A stretch of 64,000 nt of DNA. Source: JANMJD01 sp963828405. GTDB lineage: Bacteria > Actinomycetota > Acidimicrobiia > Acidimicrobiales > Ilumatobacteraceae. Positions within the stretch are counted from its first letter, which is position 1. Each line of letters starts with the position of its first letter. Shown in pieces: positions 16,764 to 25,203 of the stretch. Both the position numbers and the translations under genes were made by a program. The stretch covers positions 3,286,001 to 3,350,000 of the forward strand of contig CAWHEG010000031.1 in the NCBI GenBank assembly GCA_963828405.1. The letters are read 5' to 3'. The notes beneath the pieces are model-generated. The model searched no databases. It was not told where the DNA came from and worked only from the letters and a program-made list of their open reading frames with translations.

Positions 16764-18815
16764 ATGGGATCACGAGTCCTCGATCGGACAAGGAAATGGT
16801 CGGTGCTGGCGGCGACCGTGGCCGCCGTGCTGGCCATCGGCCCCGTCGAGCCGGCGCATGCTGCCGGCCCGCTCCCCCCCTACATCCCGGCCGGCGCCGA
16901 CTGGCTGACGACGATCAACTACTACCGCTCGATGGCCGGAGTCCCGCCGGTCAGCGAGGACCCGCTGCTGTCGGCGGGCGCCCGGAACCACTCCCGCTAC
17001 ATGGTCGGCAACGGTGTCATCGCCCACGACGAGGTCGACGGGGCGACCTACTGGACGGCGAACGGCGACGCCGCGGGCAACAACGGCAACGTCGCCGTGA
17101 GCTCGAACGCGACGACCACCGCCCGCAAGCACATCGAGCTGTGGATGACCGGCCCGTTCCACGCCGTCGGCGTACTCCGCCCGCAGCTGCGCACCGCCGG
17201 CTACGGCCAGTACGACGACGCCAACGCCTCGCCCTGGCGGTCCGGGGCGACGCTCAACGTGATCTCCGGCCTCGACCTCTCGGCGCCCCGGAGCACACAG
17301 CCGATTCTTTTCCCGGGGCCCGGCACGACCACGTCGCTCACCCAGTTCATCGCCGAGACCCCCAGTCCCCTGCCGTTCTGCGGATGGACGGGCCCCGCCG
17401 GCCTCCCTGTGCTGGCGCTCCTGCCGAACGCTCCGGTCAGCCCGGTCGGCTCGATGACCAGCAGCACCGGGGAGGTCATCGAGGTGTGCACGCTGAGCAG
17501 GGCGAACACCTCCGGAGTCGCCCAGGCCATTCTCAGCGGCGACAACGCCGTGGTCGTCGTCCCCCGCAGACCGCTGGCGCCCGGCACGTACCACGTCACG
17601 GTCAACACCGGCAACGGCATCGTCGACTGGTCGTTCGGGGTCGATCCCGCGGCCGAAGATGGCACGCCGGCGCCGCCCGCCGTGCTCCCCGTCACCTCGC
17701 CGACGGCGCAACCGTCCCAGTTCAGCGCCGTCGCCCCGGGCCGACTGGTCGACACCCGTCGCGGGTTGGGCGCGACCCGGCTCACGGCCAATCGGGCGGT
17801 GGTCGTCGATGTGGCCGGCAGACTGGGGATCTCGTCGACGGCGAACTCGGTCAGTGCCAACTTCACCGTCGTCGGGCCTGAAGCCGACGGCTACCTCACT
17901 GTCTACCCGTGCGGAGGAAGCGTCCCGAACGTCTCGACGCTCAACTTCACCGCCGGATCGAGCATCCCCAACCAGGCGGTCGTGCCCCTCGACGCCAAGG
18001 GCGACCTGTGCGTCGTCTCCAGCGCCCCCACCGACCTGCTCATCGATGTCAACGGCGGCCTGGCCACGAACGGGACGGACCGGTTCACCACGGTGGTGCC
18101 GACCCGCATCCTCGACACGCGCCGCGGCCTCGGCGGCTCGCTTCGCAGGTCGGCCGACTCGACGTTCGAGCTCCCGGTGCGCGGCCAGGCCGGGGTGCCG
18201 GCGTCCGCCACGGCTGTGGCGATGAACGTGACCGCCGTCGACCCCGAGCAGATCGGCTACGTCACGGTGTTCCCGTGCGGGACTCCCCCGGACTCGTCGA
18301 ACCTCAACGTCCTCGGCGGCCAGACGCGGCCGAACCTCGTGGTCGTGCGCCTGTCGGCTTCGGGAACCGTCTGCCTGCGGTCGGCCGAATCGGCAACGGA
18401 CCTTCTTGCCGACATCGCCGGCTACTTCACCCCGGCCGCCGCGGCCAGGTTCACCCCGCTGTCGCCGCTGCGCATACTCGACACGCGCAGCAGCGACACA
18501 CGCATCAACGGTGGGAGCGGCGCCGCAGCGATCCCCGCACAACGGATCGTCAAGCTGCTCGTCCAGGGCCAGCGCGGGGTGCCGGTCGACATCGATGCCG
18601 TGTCGGTCAACCTGACCGTCACCGGTGCCGTGTCCGACGGTTATCTCACCGCCTACCCGTGCGGTTCGCTCCCCAACGCCTCGAACGTCAACTTCACCGC
18701 CGGGGTCGACACCGCCAACGCAGCCCAGGTACCGATCGATGCCACCGGTTCGATCTGCCTGTGGGCGAGCGCGGCCACTCACGTCCTCGTCGACGTCAAC
18801 GGCGTCTGGGCCTAG
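16764..18815 (+). CDS. secreted CAP-domain protein with three LDTR/GYLT repeats
   Basis: A 683-residue secreted protein. Residues 1 to about 33 are a signal peptide (RKW then a hydrophobic core, cleavage after AHA). Residues about 45-170 form a CAP/SCP-like domain (WLTTINYYRSMAGVPPV, LSAGARNHSRYMV, GVIAHDE). About residues 320-683 hold three repeats, each starting RLVDTR or RILDTR, with a middle GYLTVYPCG, then SN/STLNF, N.A.VP and ending LLIDVNG. Such repeats are frequent in large extracellular Acidimicrobiia proteins, from memory, and probably fold as beta-structures with paired cysteines. ATG 16764 follows GGAG. The role is probably cell-surface or matrix; the CAP activity is unknown. Confidence 0.85.
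   Translation: MGSRVLDRTRKWSVLAATVAAVLAIGPVEPAHAAGPLPPYIPAGADWLTTINYYRSMAGVPPVSEDPLLSAGARNHSRYMVGNGVIAHDEVDGATYWTANGDAAGNNGNVAVSSNATTTARKHIELWMTGPFHAVGVLRPQLRTAGYGQYDDANASPWRSGATLNVISGLDLSAPRSTQPILFPGPGTTTSLTQFIAETPSPLPFCGWTGPAGLPVLALLPNAPVSPVGSMTSSTGEVIEVCTLSRANTSGVAQAILSGDNAVVVVPRRPLAPGTYHVTVNTGNGIVDWSFGVDPAAEDGTPAPPAVLPVTSPTAQPSQFSAVAPGRLVDTRRGLGATRLTANRAVVVDVAGRLGISSTANSVSANFTVVGPEADGYLTVYPCGGSVPNVSTLNFTAGSSIPNQAVVPLDAKGDLCVVSSAPTDLLIDVNGGLATNGTDRFTTVVPTRILDTRRGLGGSLRRSADSTFELPVRGQAGVPASATAVAMNVTAVDPEQIGYVTVFPCGTPPDSSNLNVLGGQTRPNLVVVRLSASGTVCLRSAESATDLLADIAGYFTPAAAARFTPLSPLRILDTRSSDTRINGGSGAAAIPAQRIVKLLVQGQRGVPVDIDAVSVNLTVTGAVSDGYLTAYPCGSLPNASNVNFTAGVDTANAAQVPIDATGSICLWASAATHVLVDVNGVWA
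17721..18812 (+). repeat. three in-frame ~121-residue protein repeats (LDTR/GYLTxYPCG)
   Basis: Repeat units begin at codons near 17721, 18084 and 18450, a period of 121-122 residues. Each keeps LDTR near its start, a GY[LV]T.[YF]PCG block, an asparagine-rich N[VL]N[FV] strand, a second cysteine ([LI]C[VL]) and an ID[VI].G end. DNA identity between units is low, so the duplication is old. Confidence 0.8.
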
Positions 18816-18831
18816 AGGCGGCGCCCGCCTC
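18815..18831. terminator. GC-rich hairpin at the end of the CAP gene
   Basis: GAGGCGG-CGC-CCGCCTC is a perfect 7-bp stem beginning at the last base of the stop codon, between two convergent genes. No U-tract follows. Confidence 0.45.
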
Positions 18832-18874
18832 GCGGCGCACCCGGCGGCGAGCGGCGATCACGGGCGTCGGGCAG

Positions 18875-20377
18875 TCAGCGGTGCAGATCGGGGTCGATCT
18901 GCGTCGCCCTCAACCTCAGGGTGTGGATCGAGTCCCCCGAGAGCACCCCGGCCCGGCAGGCCAGCCTGCCGGCCTGCCAGTTCGACAGGCCGAGCTCCGG
19001 CACGTCGAGGGCGTACTGCCCGTCGACCCACCGGGTGAACCCGTCGCCGACGAACGGCGCGTCGAGCAGGGCCCACAGGCGATCGTGATCCCCGCGGTCC
19101 TCGCTGATCACCGAGACCACGAACCGCGGGCTGAACCGATTGAACAGCGACGCCGCACCGGCCGCGTCGGCGGTGACCGCCAGGGTGATCTCCGGGCTGC
19201 GCTCCCACTCCCATTCCCTCGCCAGGTCGGACGGACCGACGATGTCGGCCATCGGCTCGTCGTGCACTCCGTCGGCACGGACGATGGCGGCCGTGCGGCC
19301 GAACCAGCCGGCCGGGACGAACCGCTCGGCGCCCTCGACGACATGCAGGCGTGGCGCTGCGCCGAGACGGTCGGCGGCCCGCTGCAGCCCGGCGAGCACC
19401 ACGGGCACGAGCTCGGGCGCCCGTTCGGCGACGACGCAGCACACGTTGAGGGTGTTGCACACCTTGCGGTCGAGCGACCGTTCGACGACCCGGCCGAGCC
19501 GGCCGGCGTCGGCTCCGGCGGTGGCGATCATCCACGCGCCTCCCGTGCCGTGCAAGCTCACGGGCACCCCGGCCTGCCGGGCGACCGCGCCGAGCTGTTC
19601 GACGGCCGGGCCCGATCCGCGGGCCACCGCCAGGGCGAGCCGGGCGTCGCCGAACAGCGCCCAGCCGGTCGCGCGCGACGGCGTGTCGAGCAGGCGAACC
19701 GCACCACGGGGGATCCCGGACACATCGAGAGCCGGCTCCACGGCCGTGGCCATGATCGCCCGGGCAGTGGCGAGGGCATCCGATCCGATCCGGAAGACCA
19801 CCGAGTTCCCGGTACGCAGGACGCCGGTGGCGTCGGCGAAGACGTTCGGCCGGCCCTCGAACACGAAGCCGACCACTCCGAGGGGCGCGCGGCGCTCCTC
19901 CACCGACCATCCGTCGTGGCTGACGGAGCGCACCACCAGGTCGCGGCCGCCCGGTCTGGACTGCCACACGCGGAGTCCGTCGATCATCCCCCGGCGCATC
20001 CGGTCGTCGAGCAGCAGTCGGGTGGTCGATCGACCACGGGCGGCCGCCGAGGCCATGTCGGCATCGTTCGCCCGGCGGATCGTGCCGAAGGCGACGTCGT
20101 CGTCCAACAGGTCGGCGAAGACCCCGAAGAACCGGCTGATCCGCTCATCGGCGATCGCCCCGAGCTGCTCGAAGGCGTCGAGCGCCTCGGCCACGGCCCG
20201 GTCGGCGAGGGCGTGCTCGGCGGCCGGGATGTGGAGCAGGTCGCCGGTGGACTGCACGACGACGAGGTGATCGCCCGGGCGGAACTCCGTGGCCAGGTCG
20301 GGCGGAACACGGGCCACCCGGTCGCCGGCGTAGACGATCGGCATGCCGGCCTCGAGTTCGCTCAACGTCTCGGGCAT
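18875..20377 (-). CDS. glutamate-5-semialdehyde dehydrogenase-like protein (ProA family)
   Basis: A 500-residue aldehyde-dehydrogenase-superfamily protein. From about residue 75 it follows gamma-glutamyl phosphate reductase (ProA): APLGVVGFVFEGRPNV, RTGNSVVFRIGSDA and the active-site C307 in DRKVCNTLN. ProA makes glutamate semialdehyde from gamma-glutamyl phosphate with NADPH in proline synthesis. This protein is about 80 residues longer than typical ProA because of an N-terminal extension (LATEFRPGDHLVVV), and proB is not next to it. It may therefore be a ProA paralogue with another acyl-phosphate or aldehyde substrate. ATG 20377 is preferred over an in-frame GTG at 20413. Confidence 0.8.
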   Translation of the reverse strand: MPETLSELEAGMPIVYAGDRVARVPPDLATEFRPGDHLVVVQSTGDLLHIPAAEHALADRAVAEALDAFEQLGAIADERISRFFGVFADLLDDDVAFGTIRRANDADMASAAARGRSTTRLLLDDRMRRGMIDGLRVWQSRPGGRDLVVRSVSHDGWSVEERRAPLGVVGFVFEGRPNVFADATGVLRTGNSVVFRIGSDALATARAIMATAVEPALDVSGIPRGAVRLLDTPSRATGWALFGDARLALAVARGSGPAVEQLGAVARQAGVPVSLHGTGGAWMIATAGADAGRLGRVVERSLDRKVCNTLNVCCVVAERAPELVPVVLAGLQRAADRLGAAPRLHVVEGAERFVPAGWFGRTAAIVRADGVHDEPMADIVGPSDLAREWEWERSPEITLAVTADAAGAASLFNRFSPRFVVSVISEDRGDHDRLWALLDAPFVGDGFTRWVDGQYALDVPELGLSNWQAGRLACRAGVLSGDSIHTLRLRATQIDPDLHR

Positions 20378-20448
20378 TGCCCCAGTCTGCCCAGGCGGGC
20401 TCCCGTAGCGCACATCACGACACTCGAGCCGCCGCAGCCCCGGACGGC

Positions 20449-20480
20449 ACCGTGGCCCGCCCCAGCGGGCGGGCCACGGT
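20449..20480 (-). terminator. strong hairpin terminator candidate, 14-bp perfect stem
   Basis: Fourteen perfectly paired bases (ACCGTGGCCCGCCC and its complement) around the four-base loop CAGC, 34 bases past the stop of the upstream secreted-protein gene and before the ProA-like gene. Its stability and position make it the most convincing terminator in the window. Confidence 0.7.
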
Positions 20481-20513
20481 GGCGGTCATCGGGCCGGGGG
20501 GAGCCGGACGGTC

Positions 20514-21239
20514 TCAGGGACCGGTGGTCGTCGTCGCGTCGTCGACCGGGGCGCCGTCGGCCGGAGCCGGCGGACCACCGGGGCGGCCCGGGCCGCCCAT
20601 CCCTCCAGGCCCACGGGCCGGGAGCGGGTTGTCGACCATCTCGGTGACCCGTTGCTCCACCTCGGCGAGGTGGGCGTCCGCCTCGGCCTGGGTGATCCGG
20701 CCGGCGCTGACGGCCTGTGCCATGTGATCCTTGGCCTCGGCGACCAGCGCGTCGATCACCGTCTGCACGTCGACGCCCTTGTCCGCGGCGACATCGGCGA
20801 TCGTCCTGCCGGCCTGCAGCGCGGTGCGCAGCTCATCGGCGGTGGCTCCGAGGGCCGTCGCCACGACTTCGAGTCGGGCGCCCCGCTGGCCCTGCCCCGG
20901 GGCGCCGGTTCCCGGGCCGCCCCGATGGTGACCACCCATGCCGGGACCGTCGTGCATCGGCCGTGCAGCTTGGAGCGCGGCTTCGACCTTGTCGGCCTGT
21001 TCCTGGGTGAGGGTGCCATCGCTGACCAGCCCGGCAAGGACGTCGGCGAACGGCGACGGCCGGTCGACCGGAGCGTCGGCCGTCGCGGCGGGATCGGCCG
21101 AGTCCTGGGCGAACGCCACCGGGGCGGCACCCGAGACGGCCGAGACGGCCGGCGAACCGATGACTTGGGCGGCGACGACGCCGCCGATGCTCAGACCACC
21201 GACGAAGATGGCCCCGAGGGCGAGGGATTTGCGGTTCAT
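20514..21239 (-). CDS. small secreted helical protein of unknown function
   Basis: A 241-residue protein. An N-terminal signal sequence (MNRKSLALGAIFVGGLSIGG, cleavage probably after VAFA) is followed by two paired-helix units: GTLTQEQADKVEAAL and GRITQAEADAHLAEVE. Between them is VVATALGATADELRTALQ...IADVAADKGVDVQTVIDALV. The linkers are rich in Gly/His/Met (HDGPGMGGHHRGG), which might bind metal. Proteins with this GxLTxEQAD helical pattern are frequent in spore-formers and Actinobacteria but have no known role. ATG 21239 follows AGGAG. A strong hairpin ends the transcript. Confidence 0.72.
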   Translation of the reverse strand: MNRKSLALGAIFVGGLSIGGVVAAQVIGSPAVSAVSGAAPVAFAQDSADPAATADAPVDRPSPFADVLAGLVSDGTLTQEQADKVEAALQAARPMHDGPGMGGHHRGGPGTGAPGQGQRGARLEVVATALGATADELRTALQAGRTIADVAADKGVDVQTVIDALVAEAKDHMAQAVSAGRITQAEADAHLAEVEQRVTEMVDNPLPARGPGGMGGPGRPGGPPAPADGAPVDDATTTTGP

Positions 21240-21370
21240 GACGATCTGCTCCTGTGGGTGGGTGTCGGGTGCACCCGTGAGGGGTGCCACCAAACTATCC
21301 CGCTCGACGGTGAGAACTCAGGAGGCGGTTGACCCGGATGAGGTGAGAACATTGTGATGGAAGTGTGAGC

Positions 21371-22132
21371 TCAGCGCCACCAGGGCAGGTCGCCCGTCTT
21401 CGCCGCGGCCGCCGCGGCGATCAGCACGGCGGATTCGGCCAGCTGCTCGGCGGCGCCCAGCACATCGCCAGAGATGCCGCCGATCTTGCGGTAGGCCAGG
21501 CCGACCACGGCCACGGTCGTGAGCACGATCAGCCCGACGGCGACCACCGACCACCAGCCGAGCAGGGCGGCGCCGGCCGCCAGCGAAGTGGCGAGCGCCG
21601 CGCGGCACTCCCATCGCCGCAGGCCGGCGGCATAGTCGGTGCCGAGTCCTTCTGGCCGGGCGGTACGGCCGACGAGCAGCACGCCGAGGATCGCCGCCCG
21701 GGCCAGGAGATGGGCGCTGACCAGGCCGGCAACGGCCCACGGCGGGGGCAGCGCACCCAGTGCACCCCATTGGACGGTGACGAGCAGCACCAGGCTGACG
21801 ACGCCGTAGGTGCCGTGGCGGGAATCCTTCAGGATGGCGAGACGCTGCTCCCGGTCCCAGCCACCCCCGAAGCCGTCGGCGATGTCCGCCAAGCCGTCGT
21901 GGTGGAAGGCCCCGGTGATCAGGGCCGTGGTGACCAGGGCGAGCGCGGCGGCGACCCCGGGTGGGAGCACGGCATGGGCGCCGGCGAAGACCAGGGCGCC
22001 GGCGACGCCGATCAGCGCGCCGATCGCCGGGAACCACGGTGTGGCCCGGGCGATGTCGATCTCACCGTCGACGTGCAGCGGGACGCGCGTGAGGAACGAA
22101 CCGGCGATGCGGACGTCGCGCCCGATGCTCAT
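21371..22132 (-). CDS. cobS: adenosylcobinamide-GDP ribazoletransferase (cobalamin synthase)
   Basis: A 253-residue integral membrane enzyme that joins adenosylcobinamide-GDP and alpha-ribazole(-phosphate) in the last step of B12 nucleotide-loop assembly. Seen: the cytoplasmic motif HHDGLADIADGFGGGWDREQRLAILKDSRHGTYG, with the Asp residues conserved in CobS, followed by several hydrophobic helices (VSLVLLVTVQW, VVAVGLIVLTTVAVVGL). ATG 22132 overlaps the cobT TGA by four bases (ATGA). It is the last gene of the riboswitch-controlled operon that begins with btuF. Confidence 0.95.
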   Translation of the reverse strand: MSIGRDVRIAGSFLTRVPLHVDGEIDIARATPWFPAIGALIGVAGALVFAGAHAVLPPGVAAALALVTTALITGAFHHDGLADIADGFGGGWDREQRLAILKDSRHGTYGVVSLVLLVTVQWGALGALPPPWAVAGLVSAHLLARAAILGVLLVGRTARPEGLGTDYAAGLRRWECRAALATSLAAGAALLGWWSVVAVGLIVLTTVAVVGLAYRKIGGISGDVLGAAEQLAESAVLIAAAAAAKTGDLPWWR

Positions 22133-23172
22133 CCGGCGGCCCCGCCGGCCTGCTCGGTGCCGAACGACTCGCTGCCGAACGACTCGCTGCCGAACCACTC
22201 ACTGAACGTCGCCACCCCGGTGACGCCGAGCGCGGCCTGGGCGACGAGCGGGACGGCCAGCATCGCGCCGCTCCCCTCGCCGAGGCGGAGCCCGAGATCG
22301 AGCAGCGGGCTCATCCCGAGGTGGGCGAGCAGCCGTCGGTGCCCGGGTTCGGCCGATACGTGCCCGGCGATGCAGTGGTCGAGCGCACCGGGCCGTGTGG
22401 CGTGGAGGGCGAGGGCCGCCGCGCCGACGACGAAGCCGTCGAGCACGACGGCCAGCCTCCGCCGGCGGGCCTCGGCGATCGCCGCGGCCATCGCCACCAA
22501 CTCCGCGCCGCCGACCTGACGCAGGAGCTCGGTCGGCTCCGTGATCGCCGAGGTGCGCCGTTGCCCGTCGACCACCGCCTCGACCTTGCGGGCCCGGCCG
22601 TCGTCGTCGACCCCCGTACCCCTCCCGACCCAGTCGTCCGCCGGTCCGCCGATGATGCACGCGCAGACCGCCGCGGCGACGGTGGTGTTGCCGATCCCCA
22701 TCTCGCCGACCACGACCAGGTCGGCGTCGAGGGCGGCAACGGCGGCGCGCCCGGCCTCGACGCACTCGTCGAACCGGTCGGGCGACAGCGCCGGCTCGTG
22801 GCGGAGGTTGGCCGTGGGCCGCCCGACGCCGACGTCGACGACCGACACCGTGGCCCCGGCGCCGCGCCCCAGTGCGCTGATCGTCGCCACCCCGGCGTGG
22901 AAGGCGCCGAGCATCGCCGCCGTCACCTCGGCGGGGTAGGCGCTGACACCGTCGGCGGCCACGCCGTGGTCGCCGGCGAAGATCACCGCCGCGGGGCGCA
23001 CCACGGCCGGGGCACGTGTCGCCTGCCAACCGGCGAGCCAGACGGCGACCTCGTCGAGGCGGGCGAGGGCGCCGGCCGGTCGCAGGATGTCGGCGGCCCG
23101 GGCGGCCACCGCGGCCCTGGCGGCGCCGTCGGGTTCGGTGAGTTCGTCGAGCATCGACCGGAGGGTGTTCAC
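22129..23172 (-). CDS. cobT: nicotinate-nucleotide-dimethylbenzimidazole phosphoribosyltransferase
   Basis: A 347-residue enzyme that activates the lower-ligand base (5,6-dimethylbenzimidazole) to alpha-ribazole phosphate using nicotinate mononucleotide. Seen: VIFAGDHGVAADGVSAYP, ATVSVVDVGVG, VGEMGIGNTTVAAAV and LDLGLRLGEGSGA, the last with the catalytic Glu region of CobT (LGEGSGA). GTG 23172 overlaps the cobU stop (GTGA), and the stop overlaps cobS (ATGA). The C-terminus (FGSES FGSES FGTEQ) comes from a 15-bp tandem duplication and is not part of the family consensus. Confidence 0.95.
   Translation of the reverse strand: MNTLRSMLDELTEPDGAARAAVAARAADILRPAGALARLDEVAVWLAGWQATRAPAVVRPAAVIFAGDHGVAADGVSAYPAEVTAAMLGAFHAGVATISALGRGAGATVSVVDVGVGRPTANLRHEPALSPDRFDECVEAGRAAVAALDADLVVVGEMGIGNTTVAAAVCACIIGGPADDWVGRGTGVDDDGRARKVEAVVDGQRRTSAITEPTELLRQVGGAELVAMAAAIAEARRRRLAVVLDGFVVGAAALALHATRPGALDHCIAGHVSAEPGHRRLLAHLGMSPLLDLGLRLGEGSGAMLAVPLVAQAALGVTGVATFSEWFGSESFGSESFGTEQAGGAAG
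22161..22205. repeat. 15-bp tandem repeat at the 3' end of cobT
   Basis: CGAACGACTCGCTGC occurs twice in direct succession (22161 and 22176), followed by a diverged third copy CGAACCACTCACTGA (22191). It is in frame, adding five-residue units FGSES / FGSES / WFGSE-like to the CobT tail. Confidence 0.85.
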
Positions 23173-23720
23173 GCCGGCACCGCGTCTGCGCAGAGGTCGG
23201 CGGGATCCTCGAGGCGCAGCGCCCGGCCGGCGACCATCAGCAGCGAGCACCGGGCTGCCGCGGCGAACACGCCGTTGACCCGACCGAGCAGGTCGCGGTA
23301 GCGCCGTCCCAGCTCGCTGTCCGGATGGATCCCCATGCCGACCTCGTTGGAGATGACGACGCCCGGGGCAGGGTCACCGGCCAATACGCCGGACAGATTG
23401 CGGGCACAGGCGAGCACGCCGTCGTCGTCGAGACCGGCGAAGAGCTGATTGGCCACCCACATCGTCAGGCAGTCGACGATGACGAAGTCGTCGCCCCGAC
23501 CGGCGATCGCCCCGACGAGGTCGAGGGGCTCCTCGATCGTGCGCCAGGACGGTGGCCGCTCGGTCCGGTGGCGCTCGATGCGCGCCGCCATGTCGGCGTC
23601 GCCGGCCGAGGCGGTGGCCAGGAAGAGCACCGGGCGACCCGCTCCGTCGGCCAAACGCAGGGCGAAGGAACTCTTGCCGCTGCGGGCGCCGCCGAGCACC
23701 AGGGTGTATCCGCCCGCCAT
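23169..23720 (-). CDS. cobU: adenosylcobinamide kinase / adenosylcobinamide-phosphate guanylyltransferase
   Basis: A 183-residue bifunctional enzyme (CobU/CobP) that phosphorylates adenosylcobinamide and then adds GMP. The P-loop is LGGARSGKSS at residues 8-17. The family motifs FLATASAGDADMAARIERHRTERP (with the guanylylated His region HR) and VDCLTMWVANQL (Walker B-like) follow, then SNEVGMGIHPDSELGRRYRDLLGRVN. ATG 23720 shares one base with the cobO stop (TGATG), and the stop overlaps cobT. The operon order matches the order of reactions. Confidence 0.95.
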   Translation of the reverse strand: MAGGYTLVLGGARSGKSSFALRLADGAGRPVLFLATASAGDADMAARIERHRTERPPSWRTIEEPLDLVGAIAGRGDDFVIVDCLTMWVANQLFAGLDDDGVLACARNLSGVLAGDPAPGVVISNEVGMGIHPDSELGRRYRDLLGRVNGVFAAAARCSLLMVAGRALRLEDPADLCADAVPA

Positions 23721-24418
23721 CAGTAGTCGATGCCCTTCTTGGCGGCGATGCCCCGCTCGTAGGCGTGCTTGATGCTGCGGATCTCGCTGACCGTGTCGGC
23801 GACATCGATCAGCTCCTGGGGGGCGTCGCGCCCGGTGATCACGATCGAGACGCGCTCGGGCCGCCCGACGATCGCCTCGACGACCTCGCCCACCGGCACC
23901 CAGCCCCAGTTGAGGATGTAGGTGATCTCGTCGAGCATCACCAGGCGGTGCTCGCCGGCAGCGATGATCCCGGCGGCCAGCCGCCAGGCCTCGCGGGCCG
24001 TGGCGATGTCCTTGTCGATGTTGTCGGAGTCCCACGTGAACCCCTCGCCGAGCGACCACCAGTCGACGCCGAGCTCGCGCCCGAGCCGTTCCTCGCCCGT
24101 GTGCCAGTCACCCGACTTGAGGAACTGGATCACCGCCACCGGCCAACCCTGGGCCCGTGCCCGAAGCACGACGCCCAACGCCGCCGTGGTCTTGCCCTTG
24201 CCGTCGCCGGTGTTGATCAACACCAGCGACTTGGCCACCCGCAGTTGGTCGGGCCGGGGGTCGATCGTCGGCACCGCCGTCGGGTCGGGCGATCGGCCGT
24301 CGTCATCGGGCGTCGCGGCGGCCCCTTCGCTGTCGGGCTCGTTGGCCGGTTCGCTGTCCGGGCCGTTGGCCGGCTCGCTCTCGGGCTCGTTGGCGGGCTC
24401 GATGTCTGGCTCGGTCAC
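23720..24418 (-). CDS. cobO: corrinoid adenosyltransferase (CobA/BtuR type)
   Basis: A 232-residue ATP:cob(I)alamin adenosyltransferase. The P-loop is NTGDGKGKTTAALG, with downstream motifs VIQFLKSGDWHTGEE, MLDEITYILNWGWV and VITGRDAPQELIDVAD, the standard CobO sequence. About 60 N-terminal residues precede the domain: an acidic, repetitive tract with EPAN / EPDSEP units. It is unusual for the family and looks disordered. GTG 24418 overlaps the stop of the upstream ATPase gene by four bases. It adenosylates corrinoids imported by the BtuFCD system encoded just upstream. Confidence 0.94.
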   Translation of the reverse strand: MTEPDIEPANEPESEPANGPDSEPANEPDSEGAAATPDDDGRSPDPTAVPTIDPRPDQLRVAKSLVLINTGDGKGKTTAALGVVLRARAQGWPVAVIQFLKSGDWHTGEERLGRELGVDWWSLGEGFTWDSDNIDKDIATAREAWRLAAGIIAAGEHRLVMLDEITYILNWGWVPVGEVVEAIVGRPERVSIVITGRDAPQELIDVADTVSEIRSIKHAYERGIAAKKGIDY

Positions 24419-25203
24419 GGGAGGACTCCTTGGTTCGGGCGACGGGGAAGGATGGCGAGGCCGTCGGCGGTGCACAACACCGTCACGCTGGCCCCGTAGA
24501 AACGGGCGAGGTGCGCCTCGGTGAGCACGTCGACGGGTGATCCCTCGGCGACGACGGCACCGTCGACGAGCATCAGCAGACGGTCCGGGTACCGGCTGGC
24601 CAGGGTCAGATCGTGCAACGTGGTGATCACGGTGATCCCGCGATCGCGGCGGAGGCGGTCGATGAGCTCGAGCACATCCTGCTGGTGTCCGATGTCGAGT
24701 GCCGTCGTCGGCTCGTCGAGCAGCAGGACCGGCGCGTCCTGGACCAGGGCCCGGGCGAGCAGCACCCGCTGGCGTTCGCCGCCGGAGAGGGTCGACACGT
24801 CACGGTCGCGCAGGTCCCCGACGTCGAGATCGATCAGGGCCCGCCGGACCCGCTCGTGGTCGGCGGCAGACTCCCGGCCGAACGGCCCGAGGTGGGGGGT
24901 GCGCCCGAGCAGGGCGTACTCCCCGACCGTGATCCCGTCGGGGATGGTCGGCGACTGGGCGACCATCGCCAACTGGCGGGCCCGCCGGCGGGCCGACAGG
25001 CGCTCGAGCGGCATGCCGTCGATCTCGAGCCGGCCGTCGTAGGTGACGATCCCGGCGATCGCCTTGAGCAACGTCGACTTGCCGGCGCCGTTCGGCCCGA
25101 TCACGGCCAGCCACTCCCCCGGCTCGGCGCTGAACGTCACGTCGCGCACCACGCGGCGGCGGCCGAGCCGGACGCTCACGTCCTTGGCCAGGATCCGGCT
25201 CAT
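24415..25203 (-). CDS. btuD: ABC transporter ATP-binding protein, vitamin B12/siderophore type
   Basis: A 262-residue cytoplasmic ATPase of the FecE/BtuD family. Walker A is GPNGAGKST, the Q-loop is MVAQSPTIPDGITV, the signature LSGGERQR, Walker B LLLDEPTTALD and the switch His in TTLHDLTLA. ATG 25203 overlaps the permease TGA by four bases (ATGA). Operon position behind a cobalamin riboswitch and between the permease and cobO indicates corrinoid rather than iron-siderophore import, which sequence alone would not separate. Confidence 0.9.
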   Translation of the reverse strand: MSRILAKDVSVRLGRRRVVRDVTFSAEPGEWLAVIGPNGAGKSTLLKAIAGIVTYDGRLEIDGMPLERLSARRRARQLAMVAQSPTIPDGITVGEYALLGRTPHLGPFGRESAADHERVRRALIDLDVGDLRDRDVSTLSGGERQRVLLARALVQDAPVLLLDEPTTALDIGHQQDVLELIDRLRRDRGITVITTLHDLTLASRYPDRLLMLVDGAVVAEGSPVDVLTEAHLARFYGASVTVLCTADGLAILPRRPNQGVLP

